Origin: Pleurotus ostreatus/Saccharomyces cerevisiae fusant
Lineage: Eukaryota; Opisthokonta
NCBI GenBank assembly: GCA_024196135.1
Contig: JAMQCK010000388.1
Location: 1 to 25,143, forward strand
Direction of reading: 5' to 3'
Length of the DNA: 25,143 bases
The translations under genes were made by a program, and so were the position numbers. Under the pieces are notes generated by a model. The model was given only the letters and a program-made list of their open reading frames with translations. It was not told the DNA's origin and made no database searches. Shown piece after piece: positions 9,379 to 19,784 of the stretch (its first letter is position 1; every line of letters begins with the position of its first letter).

Positions 9379-11401
9379 ATGCTTCCCCTCGCCCTCGCTG
9401 CGCTCCTCGCGCCGTCCGTGCTCGTTGCGGCGCGCCCCGCATCGTTTGGCCGCATTGGCACCCCTATTCACCCCCGTGATGCCGTCGGCGACAAGGAGAC
9501 CGTCGTCCTCTTCGACTCGCTCGCTTACGAGGGGTGCGTTGCTTGATCCTGAGACCGTATCGCATGTTGACGATGGGCCCGACAGCCCCGATGGCACCCA
9601 GCTCCTTGCGCAGGAGGCGTACGTCCACAAGTCTCAGATCGACATTCAGGACTGGCTGGATAAGGCAGCGGACGTGCTGAGTGCGATCGGCATCGACTTC
9701 GGCCAGGACCTTGCGAATGCGTCGGAGCGGTGAGTATCATGATATAGGCTCCGCGACTGTACCCTAACGCTTCACAGTCTAAAGCTCTTCGCCGCAATCG
9801 GCGTTGCGGACCGAGAGGTCAACGTCGTGGTTGACGGGCAAGTACATCCCCTTCCCCCATTGCCTTACCCTCTGACGATGCTGTAGCCTCGATACCCCCG
9901 TCTCTGTGGGCCCAACAGCCGATGGTGACGACCAAGGTCTCACCTGGCAGAACGTAACGCTTGGCGGCGGCCAAGTTGGCTCCGCCAAAGTCGCCGCGAC
10001 CGCACAGACGGACGACGGGCGCACGTTTGCGAGCACCGTCTTTGCCCCGAAGTCCGATGGATGGGGCGTCATCAGTGGTGAGTACGAATCATTGGCTAGT
10101 TGAGATGGTGAACATGTATGTACCTGCGTTCGATCCGACACGGGCTATCGGTAGGTGCGAAGGGCTGCTTGAGGCCATGCAAGGTCCTCTGACGCAGTTC
10201 AGCTGTGCGAGACCACAGCATGCGGCATTGGCTTCTGCGCTTACTTGGCGCTGGAGACGCGATGAAGTGCCATGCGGGAGGTCATCATAGCGTGCTCACA
10301 GCTGACTATACCCGCATGCACCCTTCTCATCGTGCTATCGGGCTCCTCCCTTCCACCTAGCCCTTTCTCACGTTCGCCTTTTGCTCTTCATCCTCTGCTC
10401 TCTGGTCTCGAAGCGTCATGTCTCCTGACCATCTCGATCACTAGACATCGACGACACCATCAAGATCTCGCACACGCTCGACAAGCTCGCCCTCCTGAAG
10501 GCCACGTTCTTCGAGGAGCCCGAGCCCGTCGCCGGCATGCCCGAGCTCTACGCCGCGCTCGCGGAGAAGCTCGACCCGCAGTTCGTGTTTGTCACGGGCT
10601 CGCCATACCAGCTATACCCGTTCCTGCACGACTTCATCAACACGACGTACAATGCGAGCGCGGTGAGTAGGGACTGATAATTTCATGGCTTAGTGGCGCT
10701 GTAGCCTTGTTGTGTCACCGAACCACGCTTTCTTAGTTACTGACTGCGTCCATTCCCAGGGCCCAATTTACACCAAGAACCTCACCTTGACGGACCCTGC
10801 GGATCTGATCACCTTTATCAAGGGCGGTAACACACAGGAGTACAAGGTCGGTCTACGGATCCTTACATCGGCGAGGAACTCGGAAGCTAAGTGCTATCGA
10901 CTTCTGCTAGGTCTTCATCATCGACCACCTGCACGGTATCTTCCCCAACAAGACGTTCCTCGGCGTTGGCGACTCGACCGAGGCGGACCCGGAGACGTAC
11001 GGTGAAGTGTGAGTGGCCTATGTTCTGATTCCTTGCCCTTCACATCTTCCCTGCGCGCACACTGATCGGGCAACGAGTCGTGTTGCCTCCTTTCCCCTCA
11101 ATGAGCGCTTCACCACCTCGTTTTCGTCCGTTGGGCCATACTCATCGCCCACCCTTCAGTTTCCGCAAATACGGCCCCGACTTCCTCGGCTGCGCATGGA
11201 TCCGCGCTGTTGACGGTGCCAACAACACGGATGAGCGGTGCGTACGATGGTCCTGTCTGTTGCGATCATGCTCAGTCAAAACCTTCACCTTCCAGCTTTG
11301 CGGAGGCCTTCGCAGACGTGCCCACGGACCGCTGGCGCGTGTTCACCGACGACGAGATCGCGGGGCTGGCGGACATTGACCTTGATGGGGGCGCTTGCTG
11401 A
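9379..11401 (+). CDS. Secreted APP1/DUF2183 phosphatidate-phosphatase-like protein (HAD fold)
   Basis: Nine exons: 9379-9533, 9586-9729, 9778-9837, 9887-10077, 10445-10662, 10760-10846, 10911-11008, 11160-11237 and 11296-11401, giving 378 aa. Residues 1-18 are a signal peptide ending VAA. The catalytic domain has the HAD motif I DIDDT (184-188, nucleophile Asp184), motif II TGSP (234-237), and the acidic GDSTEADPE (305-313). Yeast App1 with this domain dephosphorylates phosphatidic acid; whether this secreted relative does the same is inference. NxT sites (NTT, NLT, NKT) fit passage through the secretory path. Intron 3 must begin with GC (GCAAGT at 9838), because the only phase-correct join gives VVVDGLDTPVSVGPT. 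Intron 4 is 367 nt, far longer than its neighbours. Confidence 0.9.
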
Positions 11402-12274
11402 TGACCTATGACGCCTCGCTGTTGACCTGTGGAGGATGTCGCTTGGCCGTGCGGCTTCTGTATTCGTCGTAGGGAAACTTGCACGAAATTTTTGTGTATA
11501 GGTGCACTTCGTTCTTGAGGTTGTTGGGCTGTGTAGATGCATTGCTTTTTGAGGCCTTCTCCCGGACCCATGTTGCATGTTGTTTGACTGGTAAATTATG
11601 CTATGTACTGTGTTGTGATGAATTGCACTGGTCTGAAGCAAAGGACGCAAACACTTCATGTCATTCGAGTAATTGGGAGTCTATACCAAGTTCAATCTTG
11701 AATGAGAGTCCGTGTATTTCACGTGATGTCCACGGGCGGAGTGCTCCCACTCCTTCACCATTAGCTCCCCTCGTACTAGCATCTCCAGCGATGTACTCCG
11801 AAGAACGCACTGACCTTTCATAACTCATTGGACCGTACTATGTGATTTTCTTGGGCGCGAAAACTTTTGAATTGCGCGCGATGCCACGGTGAACCGACCC
11901 TCCGGCCTGAATTTAATTCCAAAATTCAGTCAATGACTTCGTGCGTGCCTGGAACACTGTCAGCAGCTGAGGTACTCTTCATCCAACATGCCCCTCGCCT
12001 TTTACTAGGGGCATCCGGGAGAGTGCCTCGTCTGAAGCTGCGATGCAATCTTTGGTTATACCAGACCCTTGCGGGTCTATGTTCCCTTCTCTTTTTGTCC
12101 TATGAACGTGCATCCAATTGAGGGGGGTATTACGCTGCAACTTCACTGACCTGTCGTCGCATGGCACGGAAAAGTATTCTTTCATGCCAAAAATGGGGAA
12201 ATTCGTCTACACAATACATACACACAAACAGACAGCAAGCAGACACAGAACAAATACAATCGTCGAATACGCTC
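11402..12274. other. Convergent intergenic region (3' ends of APP1-like gene and MCM4)
   Basis: This 873-bp stretch should hold both 3' UTRs. I see no gene. It contains an 8-bp-arm hairpin, ATGCCCCT (11988-11995) with AGGGGCAT (12007-12014). It also has an E2F-like GGGCGCGAAAA (11853-11863) and an AC-rich run (12215-12260) that would be GU-rich in MCM4 RNA, as expected near a poly(A) site. Confidence 0.55.
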
Positions 12275-15200
12275 TTACGCGTCGATCTTCCTGATCATCC
12301 TCCTCTCCCGCTCGCCCACCACCTTCACCACGCCCTCATTCTCCAACGCCTTTATGACCTCAGCGAACTCGTTCGGGTCCACCTTGATCGTGCTCTGGCT
12401 CCCCAGCTGCTTGATCGCATCCGAGTACCTCACGCCCCTCGACCCGGACGACGAGTTCAAGATACTCAACAGCTCCCTGCGCATATCGTCCCGCAGCTTC
12501 AGTTGCCCCTGCCCCGTGCCCGTGTTGAGCATGCTCATGTCGATCTTGCCCGTCCTTGGGTCCATCGCGCTCGTGCGGATCGCTTCCCGCATCAGCCGGT
12601 TCGCCTCACGCACGTCCTGCAGCTCGACGAACGCGGACATGCGCATGCGCGCGTGCGCCTCGGAGAGGCGGATCATACTCTCGAGCTGTCGAGTGGTGGC
12701 GGTGATGCGCCGCTCGCTCGCGCGGGGGTCGTCGCCCATGTTGCGCATGTCGACGTAGGCGCGGACGAGCTCGTTGCCGGCGTCTTCGGTGATGACGGGG
12801 TGGACGCGCGAGCGTGCGTAGTCGATATAGGCGGAGAGCTCGTTGATGGGCTGTTCAATGGTCAGCTTGACCTTCTGAGCGTATATTGTCGAGAACTTAC
12901 TAGGATCTCGTACGCAGACGTGTTCGGAGTGTCCTCGAGGTAAAGGCCAACCAGATGCTGCGCCAGCTTCCGGTCGAGAGCCTCGTCAACCTGGTCCAAC
13001 ACAAGGTACAGCAGGTCGAACCGCGAGATGAGCGTCGGCGGCAAGTCGATGTTGCGCGTAACCGGCAGGTCGGGGTCGTACTTCGAGCCGATGGGGTTCG
13101 CTGCTGCAAGAATAGAGGTTCGGGCATTCAGCGTCGTGATGATACCAGCTTTGGCGATGGAGACGGTTTGTTGTTCCTGTCAGACGGGTTAGAAGGATGC
13201 AGGGAAAGTCAAGCAAGTTACACACCATGACTTCATGCAGCACACTGCGCGTGGCGTCGGACATCTTGTCGAACTCATCGATACAGCAGACACCTCCGTC
13301 GCTCAGAACAAGTGCACCACTGAATAGAACTTGAGCAACCAAGTGTGACGAGGTTGAAATCATCCCACTCACCTCTCGAGCACCAATTGCTTGGAGTCCG
13401 GATCGCGAGTCACGTACGCCGTCAGACCGACTGCAGATGAACTCTTGCCAGACGTGTACACCCCGCGAGGCGCAATCTTGTGCACATACTGAAAAGAGTT
13501 AATGAACTTCCGCAACGAACGATACAAGCGAAAGACATACCTGCAAGATCTGCGACTTACTCGTACCAGGATCACCTACCAGCAACACGTTGATATCCCC
13601 ACGGTACCTTGGCCCACCGCCCCCTCCACCGCGCGCGATGCTCTTGTTCGTGCCTCCAAAGAGCTGCAGCAGAATACCCTTCTTCACGTCGTCCATCTCC
13701 CATATAGACGGCGCCAGCGAGCGTGACAGCAGCTCGTAGATATCCGGGCGCTGGCTCAACTGCCTCAGCTTCGCCTCTAGTTCCGACCGCTTGGTCTGAA
13801 GCCCCTCGCGCTCTGCCTCGCTGTCCTGGCCATCGCCGACACCGCCCACGCCAGGGATGCGATCGCCACCGGCGGGGCGCGTCGACTTGTCGAAGCCCAA
13901 TGTCCCATCCGTGCCGAGCTTAATATGCACGACGTCGAGGTAGGTTTTGAACAAACTCTTCAGCGTCCGCTGCCTCGGGTTCACGCGCACGGGCACGCTG
14001 CGGAAGATGCCCGTCACGACCAGACGATCACCCGGCTTCGACACGTCCACGAGCTCGTCGTACACGCTGAGCGAGACCGTGTGCGGCGTCTGCCCGTCAG
14101 GCACGGCGTCGGGCGTCTCCTGCAGGCGGATGACCTGCCGGTCGGCGAACTCGCAGCGGTTGTGGACGAGGGACATGGTTCCGGGGGCGCCGCAGACATC
14201 GCGGGGGCAGCTGGCGGGCTCTTCGATTTTGCCGCGGTAGATCTCGACTTGGACGGTGTGTTGGCAGGTCAAGCAGCGGAAGAAGGCGGTCTTCATGTCT
14301 GGGATGACTGGTGTCGCGCGGATGACCAGGCCCTTGATGCAGACAAGCTTGTCGGTATCTATGAGATGGGGTCAGTGACTCGATGGATTTCGTTAGAGTG
14401 AGGATACTCGCCAGAAGGGTTGAGATTACGCATGTTGCTAGCAGGAAGGCCGAACGGCCTGACCTTATACACCCTTCCCATGATAGTTGCGATTTCGGCG
14501 TCACCTTCCTCTCCAAGCATACCATCTTCTCCATTTTCTTGATCCATCTCTGAAATGCGAAGCATTTCATCCTTCAATACCTGATCGAATGCAGGGATGA
14601 CTTCCTGAGGGTATTTTACCACCTGACTGTGCAATTTCTTGCAAGGAGGATAGGCAGCCAAGTTGTTGATGTCGAGATTCAGGTTCGACTGGTCCGTGAT
14701 GCGCATGCGGCGAAGGTATGTCTCGTAGAGAAGCTGCTCACCCTCTTCGGGGGAAGTTTGCGCCGCTGTCGGGAGACCCTGCTCGCGATCGTATGCAGTG
14801 CGATACTTAGGCTTGAATCCGTGCAAGAACTCGCGGAAGGACTTCATGGTTTCCGCGAGATTGACGGTCGTGCCCCAAATAGCACGAATCTCGTCTGGCT
14901 CATCAGACTGTGCCGCAGGAAGGGCAGAGAGATTGGCGTTGGAGGACATGGGGACGTCGAGACCAGATGCATCGGATTGGAGGTTGTTGCGCGCAGGCCT
15001 TGCTTCGGTTTGACGATGGTGGCGACGGAAACTTGGGGTGAGCGAGAGGGAGGAGTGAATATCACCTCGGCGGTTGACGGGGGTCTTCGTGGGCGAGCTA
15101 TGAGACGCGTCAGTGGCGGGACGTCGCGTGAAAGTGCTGGGGAACTCACCCGGGAAACGCGAGCCCATCGGAGTAGCCAGAGCGTGGAGCACTCCCTAAT

Positions 15201-15579
15201 CCGCTCCTAGCACCGCTCCTAGCAGACGAGGATGGGTAGTTCATCGGCGAACTGCCACCTGAAACGATGTTAATGATCGCGTCGACGACGCGTGAAAACG
15301 ACGCGTCGTACCCTCGAAAAGTGGCGTCTGCGGTGTGCGACGCGGTGTGTTCATCCCCATCGCCCTTCTGGCTACGACATTACGCGAAGGGGACGTGTCT
15401 GGCGCGCGCGACGCGCGGGAACGCGCTGGGGTCCCCGCCGCCGACGGCGTGCCAGGCAAAAAGAGGCTCTCAGCGTTCGGCGCGTCGGGGAACGTTTGCT
15501 CAACGGTGCCATCGTTCATGTCAACATCGTCTAGGATGGGCGCTGGGGAGCTGGGCATGTGCAGTGGCGAGGACGACAT
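12275..15579 (-). CDS. MCM4: DNA replication licensing factor MCM4
   Basis: Eight exons: 15579-15312, 15258-15150, 15097-14412, 14358-13541, 13488-13373, 13319-13226, 13176-12901 and 12850-12275, giving 980 aa (yeast 933). It is one of six subunits of the MCM2-7 helicase loaded at origins in G1. The N-terminal 200 residues are disordered and rich in SP/TP, typical CDK/DDK targets. IWGTTVN opens the conserved N-domain. Zinc-binding cysteines are 383, 386, 405 and 410. Walker A is GDPGTSKSQ (616-624), Walker B IDEFDKM (679-685), and the arginine finger SRF (748-750). The C-terminal winged helix reaches the end. Intron 3 needs a GC donor (GCGAGT, 14411-14406) to give LNPSDTDKLV, matching LNPxDxDKL of other MCM4s. 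An in-frame ATG at 15648 would add 23 residues; MSSSP at 15579 looks more like the family start. Confidence 0.96.
15285..15309. promoter_or_regulatory. Pair of ACGACGCGT elements in MCM4 intron 1 (MCB-like)
   Basis: ACGACGCGT occurs at 15285-15293 and 15298-15306, separated by GAAA. The second lies in the perfect 12-bp palindrome ACGACGCGTCGT (15298-15309). ACGCGT is the core bound by MBF (Mbp1/Swi6) at yeast and fungal G1/S genes. A further ACGCGT lies at 15105-15110 in intron 2. Position inside introns just after the start suggests a proximal enhancer; binding is inferred. Confidence 0.45.
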
Positions 15580-15673
15580 GGCGCGATGATGATGGTGGGA
15601 GAAGAGATGCAATAAATTGGCGCGTCGGGACGCGCCTCCGTAACTCATCTTGTGCTCTCACAATACCCAACTC
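15580..15673. promoter_or_regulatory. 94-bp bidirectional promoter of MCM4 and ORC3, with perfect palindrome
   Basis: The start codons of MCM4 (-) and ORC3 (+) are 94 bp apart. Between them lies GGCGCGTC-GG-GACGCGCC (15619-15636), an 8-bp-arm perfect inverted repeat preceded by ATT. TTGGCGCG (15617-15624) resembles E2F sites, and GACGCG is close to MBF sites. No TATA box is seen. The spacing requires shared or overlapping promoter elements. Confidence 0.65.
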
Positions 15674-18232
15674 ATGCCACACCTCGACGATCCTAATGAG
15701 GTGAGGACCATCCTCCGGTTGACAATTGTGTGGCTTATGATCAGTCCTCGTTCTATATACCTTTCGAGGGGGAAGGTGAGCAATCCGCGAACTTGCCCGG
15801 ACTAGCTCGCTAATCTCCAACGTAGACGAGGACCCCACCAGAGAGGTTTCTGCGGAGGCTCGAGACCAGACATCTGAGCAAGCCCTTTTTGCACGAATAA
15901 GCGAGTACAGGCGCGTGTGGGATACGTGCTTAACGCGAATACAGGCGCGTTCACTGGCCTGCACCCGTTATCCCCTTGTGCTAACGTTCTACAGGCAATC
16001 GTAGATTCGCTTTACAGACCAGTCATCGAATCTGTCGTCGATGAGATTGTCCATGCAGATGACAATGTTCTTCCTGGATTGCCATACCCCGAAATCCCTG
16101 TCGTATGCCTCACAAGTGAGTCTATCAACTCCCTTGTCCTCTAGACCCCCGCCTCGCCACTTTGCCCCTTCTTCCACCAGCACTGAAGCTCTGTAGACTG
16201 CACTGGCACCTCGTCCTTCATATCTCAGCTCAGCACACGTGTGGAGAAGTCAGGCGCGGCTGTCATAAACTTGAACCCCGAGGCTTGCTCGAGCATCACA
16301 CTCTGCATGAAGGCGCTGGTGTCAGGCTTCACTGAACATCCCAAACTATACGACCGAGGTACTTTTCTACATACCATCATGCTTCCCACTTTCTAACCGA
16401 CTTCCGCAGTCCCAAAGCTAAAGCGTCGCGGGAACAGTCTGGCCGCCTACGACCTCAGTCTCTTAGCTGCATGGCACCGCGAGGTACCCGACGTACAGCT
16501 GGTCGCCGTCCTCAGCGACTTTGAGGACTTCGACCCGAACATCGTGCGCCACATGTTCGAGATCTGCAGGTACGTAAGTGTATGGCAGCGCCGACATGTT
16601 CGCTGACTGACTGCGCCAGTCTCTTTGCCTCGCAGTTGCCTTTGATATTTGTGCTCGCATGCGCTTCGCCACCGGCTCCTTCGTACATGCACTTAACCTT
16701 CCCGCGGTTTGTGCTGGCGCTCTTGCGCTTGCGAAGTATAGACTTTCCGTCTGGTCCTTCCATCGTGGGCAAGATAGTCGACGAGGTACGTAGCTGAACT
16801 CCCCCATACGCAAGTTAACTTACATTGCATTAGACCTTCTTTGATACCGACGTGGACTCCCTCATACCTGGTCCGGCTACGCTTGACTTCCTTGCCGACT
16901 ACACCTCGAGACATGTCACAAGCGTTGACTCTGTCATTTCCATACTCCAAGTGCGTTCTCGCTCTCACTTTCACATCTCTCTCCAACCAAACTCTCGTCC
17001 TCAGCTCGCCCTTCTCAAGCACTTCTCCACTGAGCCACTATCCGTCCTCGTCGCCGTACCCTCCGAGCCCGCGCATTCGAAGATGAAGGACCCGCCTGCG
17101 GATGTGGGATCCAACAGCGAGGACTTCGACGAGATAGCGCTTTATATCAAGACAGGGTTGCGTCTCGCGCGAGCAGCGAATGCAAAATTGATCTCGCAAG
17201 GGCATCGTGGCCTCCCTTGGGAGTCCAACCTCCTCCCTATCCTCAGCGGCGCCCTCCGTGGGCAACTACCGCCTGATTTCAAGCACCTTGTTCGGATGAT
17301 CAAGTAAGTGTCGATTTCCTAGCCCCCTTCTTCTGTAAATGTGTTATGACTGAAGCTAACGCTACCGTCCCCTCAGACTCCTAGAGATAAATCAGCTTCA
17401 CGATCTGGCAGACGACCTGATACGTCAACTGCCCGAATCAATGGAGTCCCTCCGCGATAACATACACGAGCACGTACGCCACACGCTCGCAGCAATCGAA
17501 GGCCAAGAGGGGCCAGAGACATGTAGAGAACTGGCGGCGGAGTTCAGCGAATTCTTTGCCGCAACGATCAAGTGGGTGGATCCCCGGTGACACATTCGAC
17601 GCGCTGCTAACGTTGTATATAGACGATTGCTGTCGAGGCAGCTGCATGAAGTGGACCTGTCGAGGATCTGGTACTCGAACGAAGCGCCTTTTCCCTCCGA
17701 GGTTCGTGAGGCTTTCGGTGCACGCCCTTCAATCCAACTGACGTTTACACATCAGCTCCTTAATCCCAACGTGCGCGCCTCGGTCATCTCTGCGCTCGTG
17801 CAACCGCACGCTTTCACGGAGGATCCGCCACAAAGAGCCACAAACGACGAAGACGACGAGGAGCCCTTGTGGATGCTCCCAGACACCGCGATCATGTTCG
17901 CGCGCTACCTCGACAGCGGGCGGATGATCAATGTGTACGACTGGTTTGAGGCGTTCCGCGCCGTTTTGGACGCGCAGAGGGAGGAGCGCGCGCAGGCGAT
18001 CGCCGATGGGAAAGTCGTGGACGGCGCAAAAGGCAAGAGCCCGCGAAAGAGTAAGAAGGCGAAAAAGAAGGCTGCCGCGGACGATGGGATTGACGAAGAG
18101 AGCTGGGCGCTGGAAGTGCAGGCACGCTTTGTGCGCGCATTGCACGAGCTGGACTACATGGGTTTCCTGAAGCACACGGGGAGGAAAGCGGACCACGTAG
18201 TGAAAATGTCGTTCGATGTGGTCGACGACTAA
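15674..18232 (+). CDS. ORC3: Origin recognition complex subunit 3
   Basis: Eleven exons: 15674-15700, 15745-15775, 15826-15944, 15995-16115, 16197-16358, 16410-16569, 16620-16785, 16834-16950, 17005-17303, 17377-17571 and 17623-18232, giving 668 aa. ORC marks origins and, with Cdc6 and Cdt1, loads MCM2-7. The start MPHLDDPNE joins SSFYIPFEGE, a fungal Orc3 N-terminal signature. The AAA+-like region follows (GTSSFISQL, LSDFEDFDPNIV, LPLIFVLACAS), without Walker motifs as usual for Orc3. A helical insert spans about residues 390-560. The last 45 residues (ALHELDYMGFLKHTGRKADHVVKM) are the winged helix shared with animal ORC3. A Lys-rich NLS-like run sits at 18033-18078. Intron 3 begins with GC (CAG|GCGCGT, 15945) and has a strong branch site (TGCTAACG). 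It is 50 nt, so retention would shift the frame. Confidence 0.92.
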
Positions 18233-19784
18233 TTCCGATAAGCTCTCGATTTCGATGACCTGCTCTAGCGAACCGGTGTTTCTGTCTGCCATATCGTATA
18301 CGCTGAAGTTTTCCTACTCGGGGCTGGCACGACTTGAGCCCCCAATTTCCTTTCTGCTATTGTTCTCAGCGTGACAAAACGAACCGTCACGCCGGCTACT
18401 TGCGGCAGAGCGCGTGCTTCTGCCGCACTTTGCCGCCTTCCCCACGTCCGGCGCCGCGGTGTGTAGGCTTTGTCGGCTTTTTGCCTGTCATCTTCCTCCA
18501 CCTTTGTCTGAACTTCGTGAGCTGCTGACCGATATCTTCTTCTACTGACCGCTATCGCTGTCCTCTGACCGCGCTGCTTCTCTCGTCCTCCTCGCCTCCG
18601 GATCGCTCGTCGTCATGGGAGGTCTCGTGCTGCTATCTGTAATCGTCGCCCCGGCCACGGCGCTTGCAATTGAACAAACCGGCTCGTGGTTCGATTCGTG
18701 TGCTGTCTCACTTGTCTGCAGCCGATGTCACTCTCGAGAGGCTCTCGGTTGACTCTCTGCGCTCCTCTTTGGAAAACCAGCAGACCAAGCGATGCCTGCT
18801 AGGCTTTCGCGATCGATGTGCTGCATGAAGCTCGCCATCGCGATCTAGCTCTGCGTGGCAGGGAGTACGTGAGGCGACGTTTGTTCTCTCATCTGTTACC
18901 CCCGTCTTCACCCTTTGGCTCTCTGCATGGACCAACTTCCTATGCTGTGAAGGCTGAGATCGCCATGATTGTCCTGGGTCGCACGGTGCGCCAAAAGCAG
19001 GTGGTACTCACGCGCCGTATCCTCTGTTGGAATCAGCGGATAGCGTCAGGATACGGGTGCACGATGCCCTACTGCTGGTTGGTTGATTTTGTCTTCGTGC
19101 CATGGCGTCCGGAACTTAACGGAATAGTCGTATCAGGTGCGCCTCGAGCTACGTTGTGCTCCGACTTGCATTCAATTGACGACCTTTAGGGTTCAGTCCT
19201 TCATGCTGTAACCGTGGCGCCTCCTTCGACCATGTCATGTCTGGCTCGCAAGCTGCAATTGAGTTCCAAAGAGACGAATGATAAGGCCACCCTCCTGCCG
19301 GAACGAGAGACCAACAACATCGATTCCTTGACGCTGGCGTAGATTTCCAAGCGTGCGATGAATGCCGGAGTACACTAAGTGAGCCGCCAATCAATCGCAG
19401 GTACTTTTCTACCGAAATCAAGCGGCCAGCTAATGTGGACGACGACTGCGAGACCATCGGAAAGAAGGGAGGATGTCACGCTTTTAGAATCAGAAGCCCT
19501 TGACTTGCGTACTTGATGCTATGTCTCTGATATCGGACCCAAAACATACGCTTTTATGGCAGAGAATTGTTCGACCAGAGCGTAGTCAGAGTTCCTGAGC
19601 AGAGGAGAATGCGATATCATTGACCGTGAAGGTTACGGTTGAGTTTGGTTTGGCTCGGCGGGTTGGCCTGCATGACGGCTCAGTTCATCTCCATTTGACG
19701 TGTTTCGTTCTTCCGTTTCTTGCTCCCCCCGTATCGTTGACTCCTCCCCCCATCGCTGCCTGCCCTCATACGGGGACGTTGACA
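18233..19784. other. Intergenic region without a convincing gene
   Basis: This 1.55-kb gap lies between the ORC3 stop and the transcription-factor start. A few open frames on both strands (for example 18265-18501 minus, 18708-18935 minus, 18818-19189 plus) show no family motif and no splice joins that extend them. A pyrimidine-rich tract at about 19704-19765, just before the start codon, looks like the CT-rich core promoter of the transcription factor. Long regulatory DNA, a 5' UTR intron or a noncoding RNA are all possible. Confidence 0.5.

Noticed and set aside
4452..11401. A secondary-metabolite cluster around the P450
   Set aside because: The neighbours are a wall protein and a phosphatase. 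No synthase, transferase or transporter is in view.
11853..11863. E2F-like site GGGCGCGAAAA
   Set aside because: It matches the consensus, but it lies between two gene 3' ends with no nearby start. It is probably chance in GC-rich DNA.
12161..12943. A 260-codon plus-strand open frame
   Set aside because: It lies antisense to the last exons of MCM4, whose motifs and phases are clear. The antisense frame is a by-product of GC-rich codons.
15580..15648. Earlier in-frame ATG for MCM4 at 15648
   Set aside because: It would leave only 25 bp between the two genes' start codons and put the promoter palindrome into coding sequence. [12 protein letters not shown] at 15579 looks like the family start. 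It remains possible.
18685..18700. GGTTCGATTC, resembling a tRNA B box
   Set aside because: The flanking bases do not form a T stem and no A box or acceptor stem is found at the proper distance.
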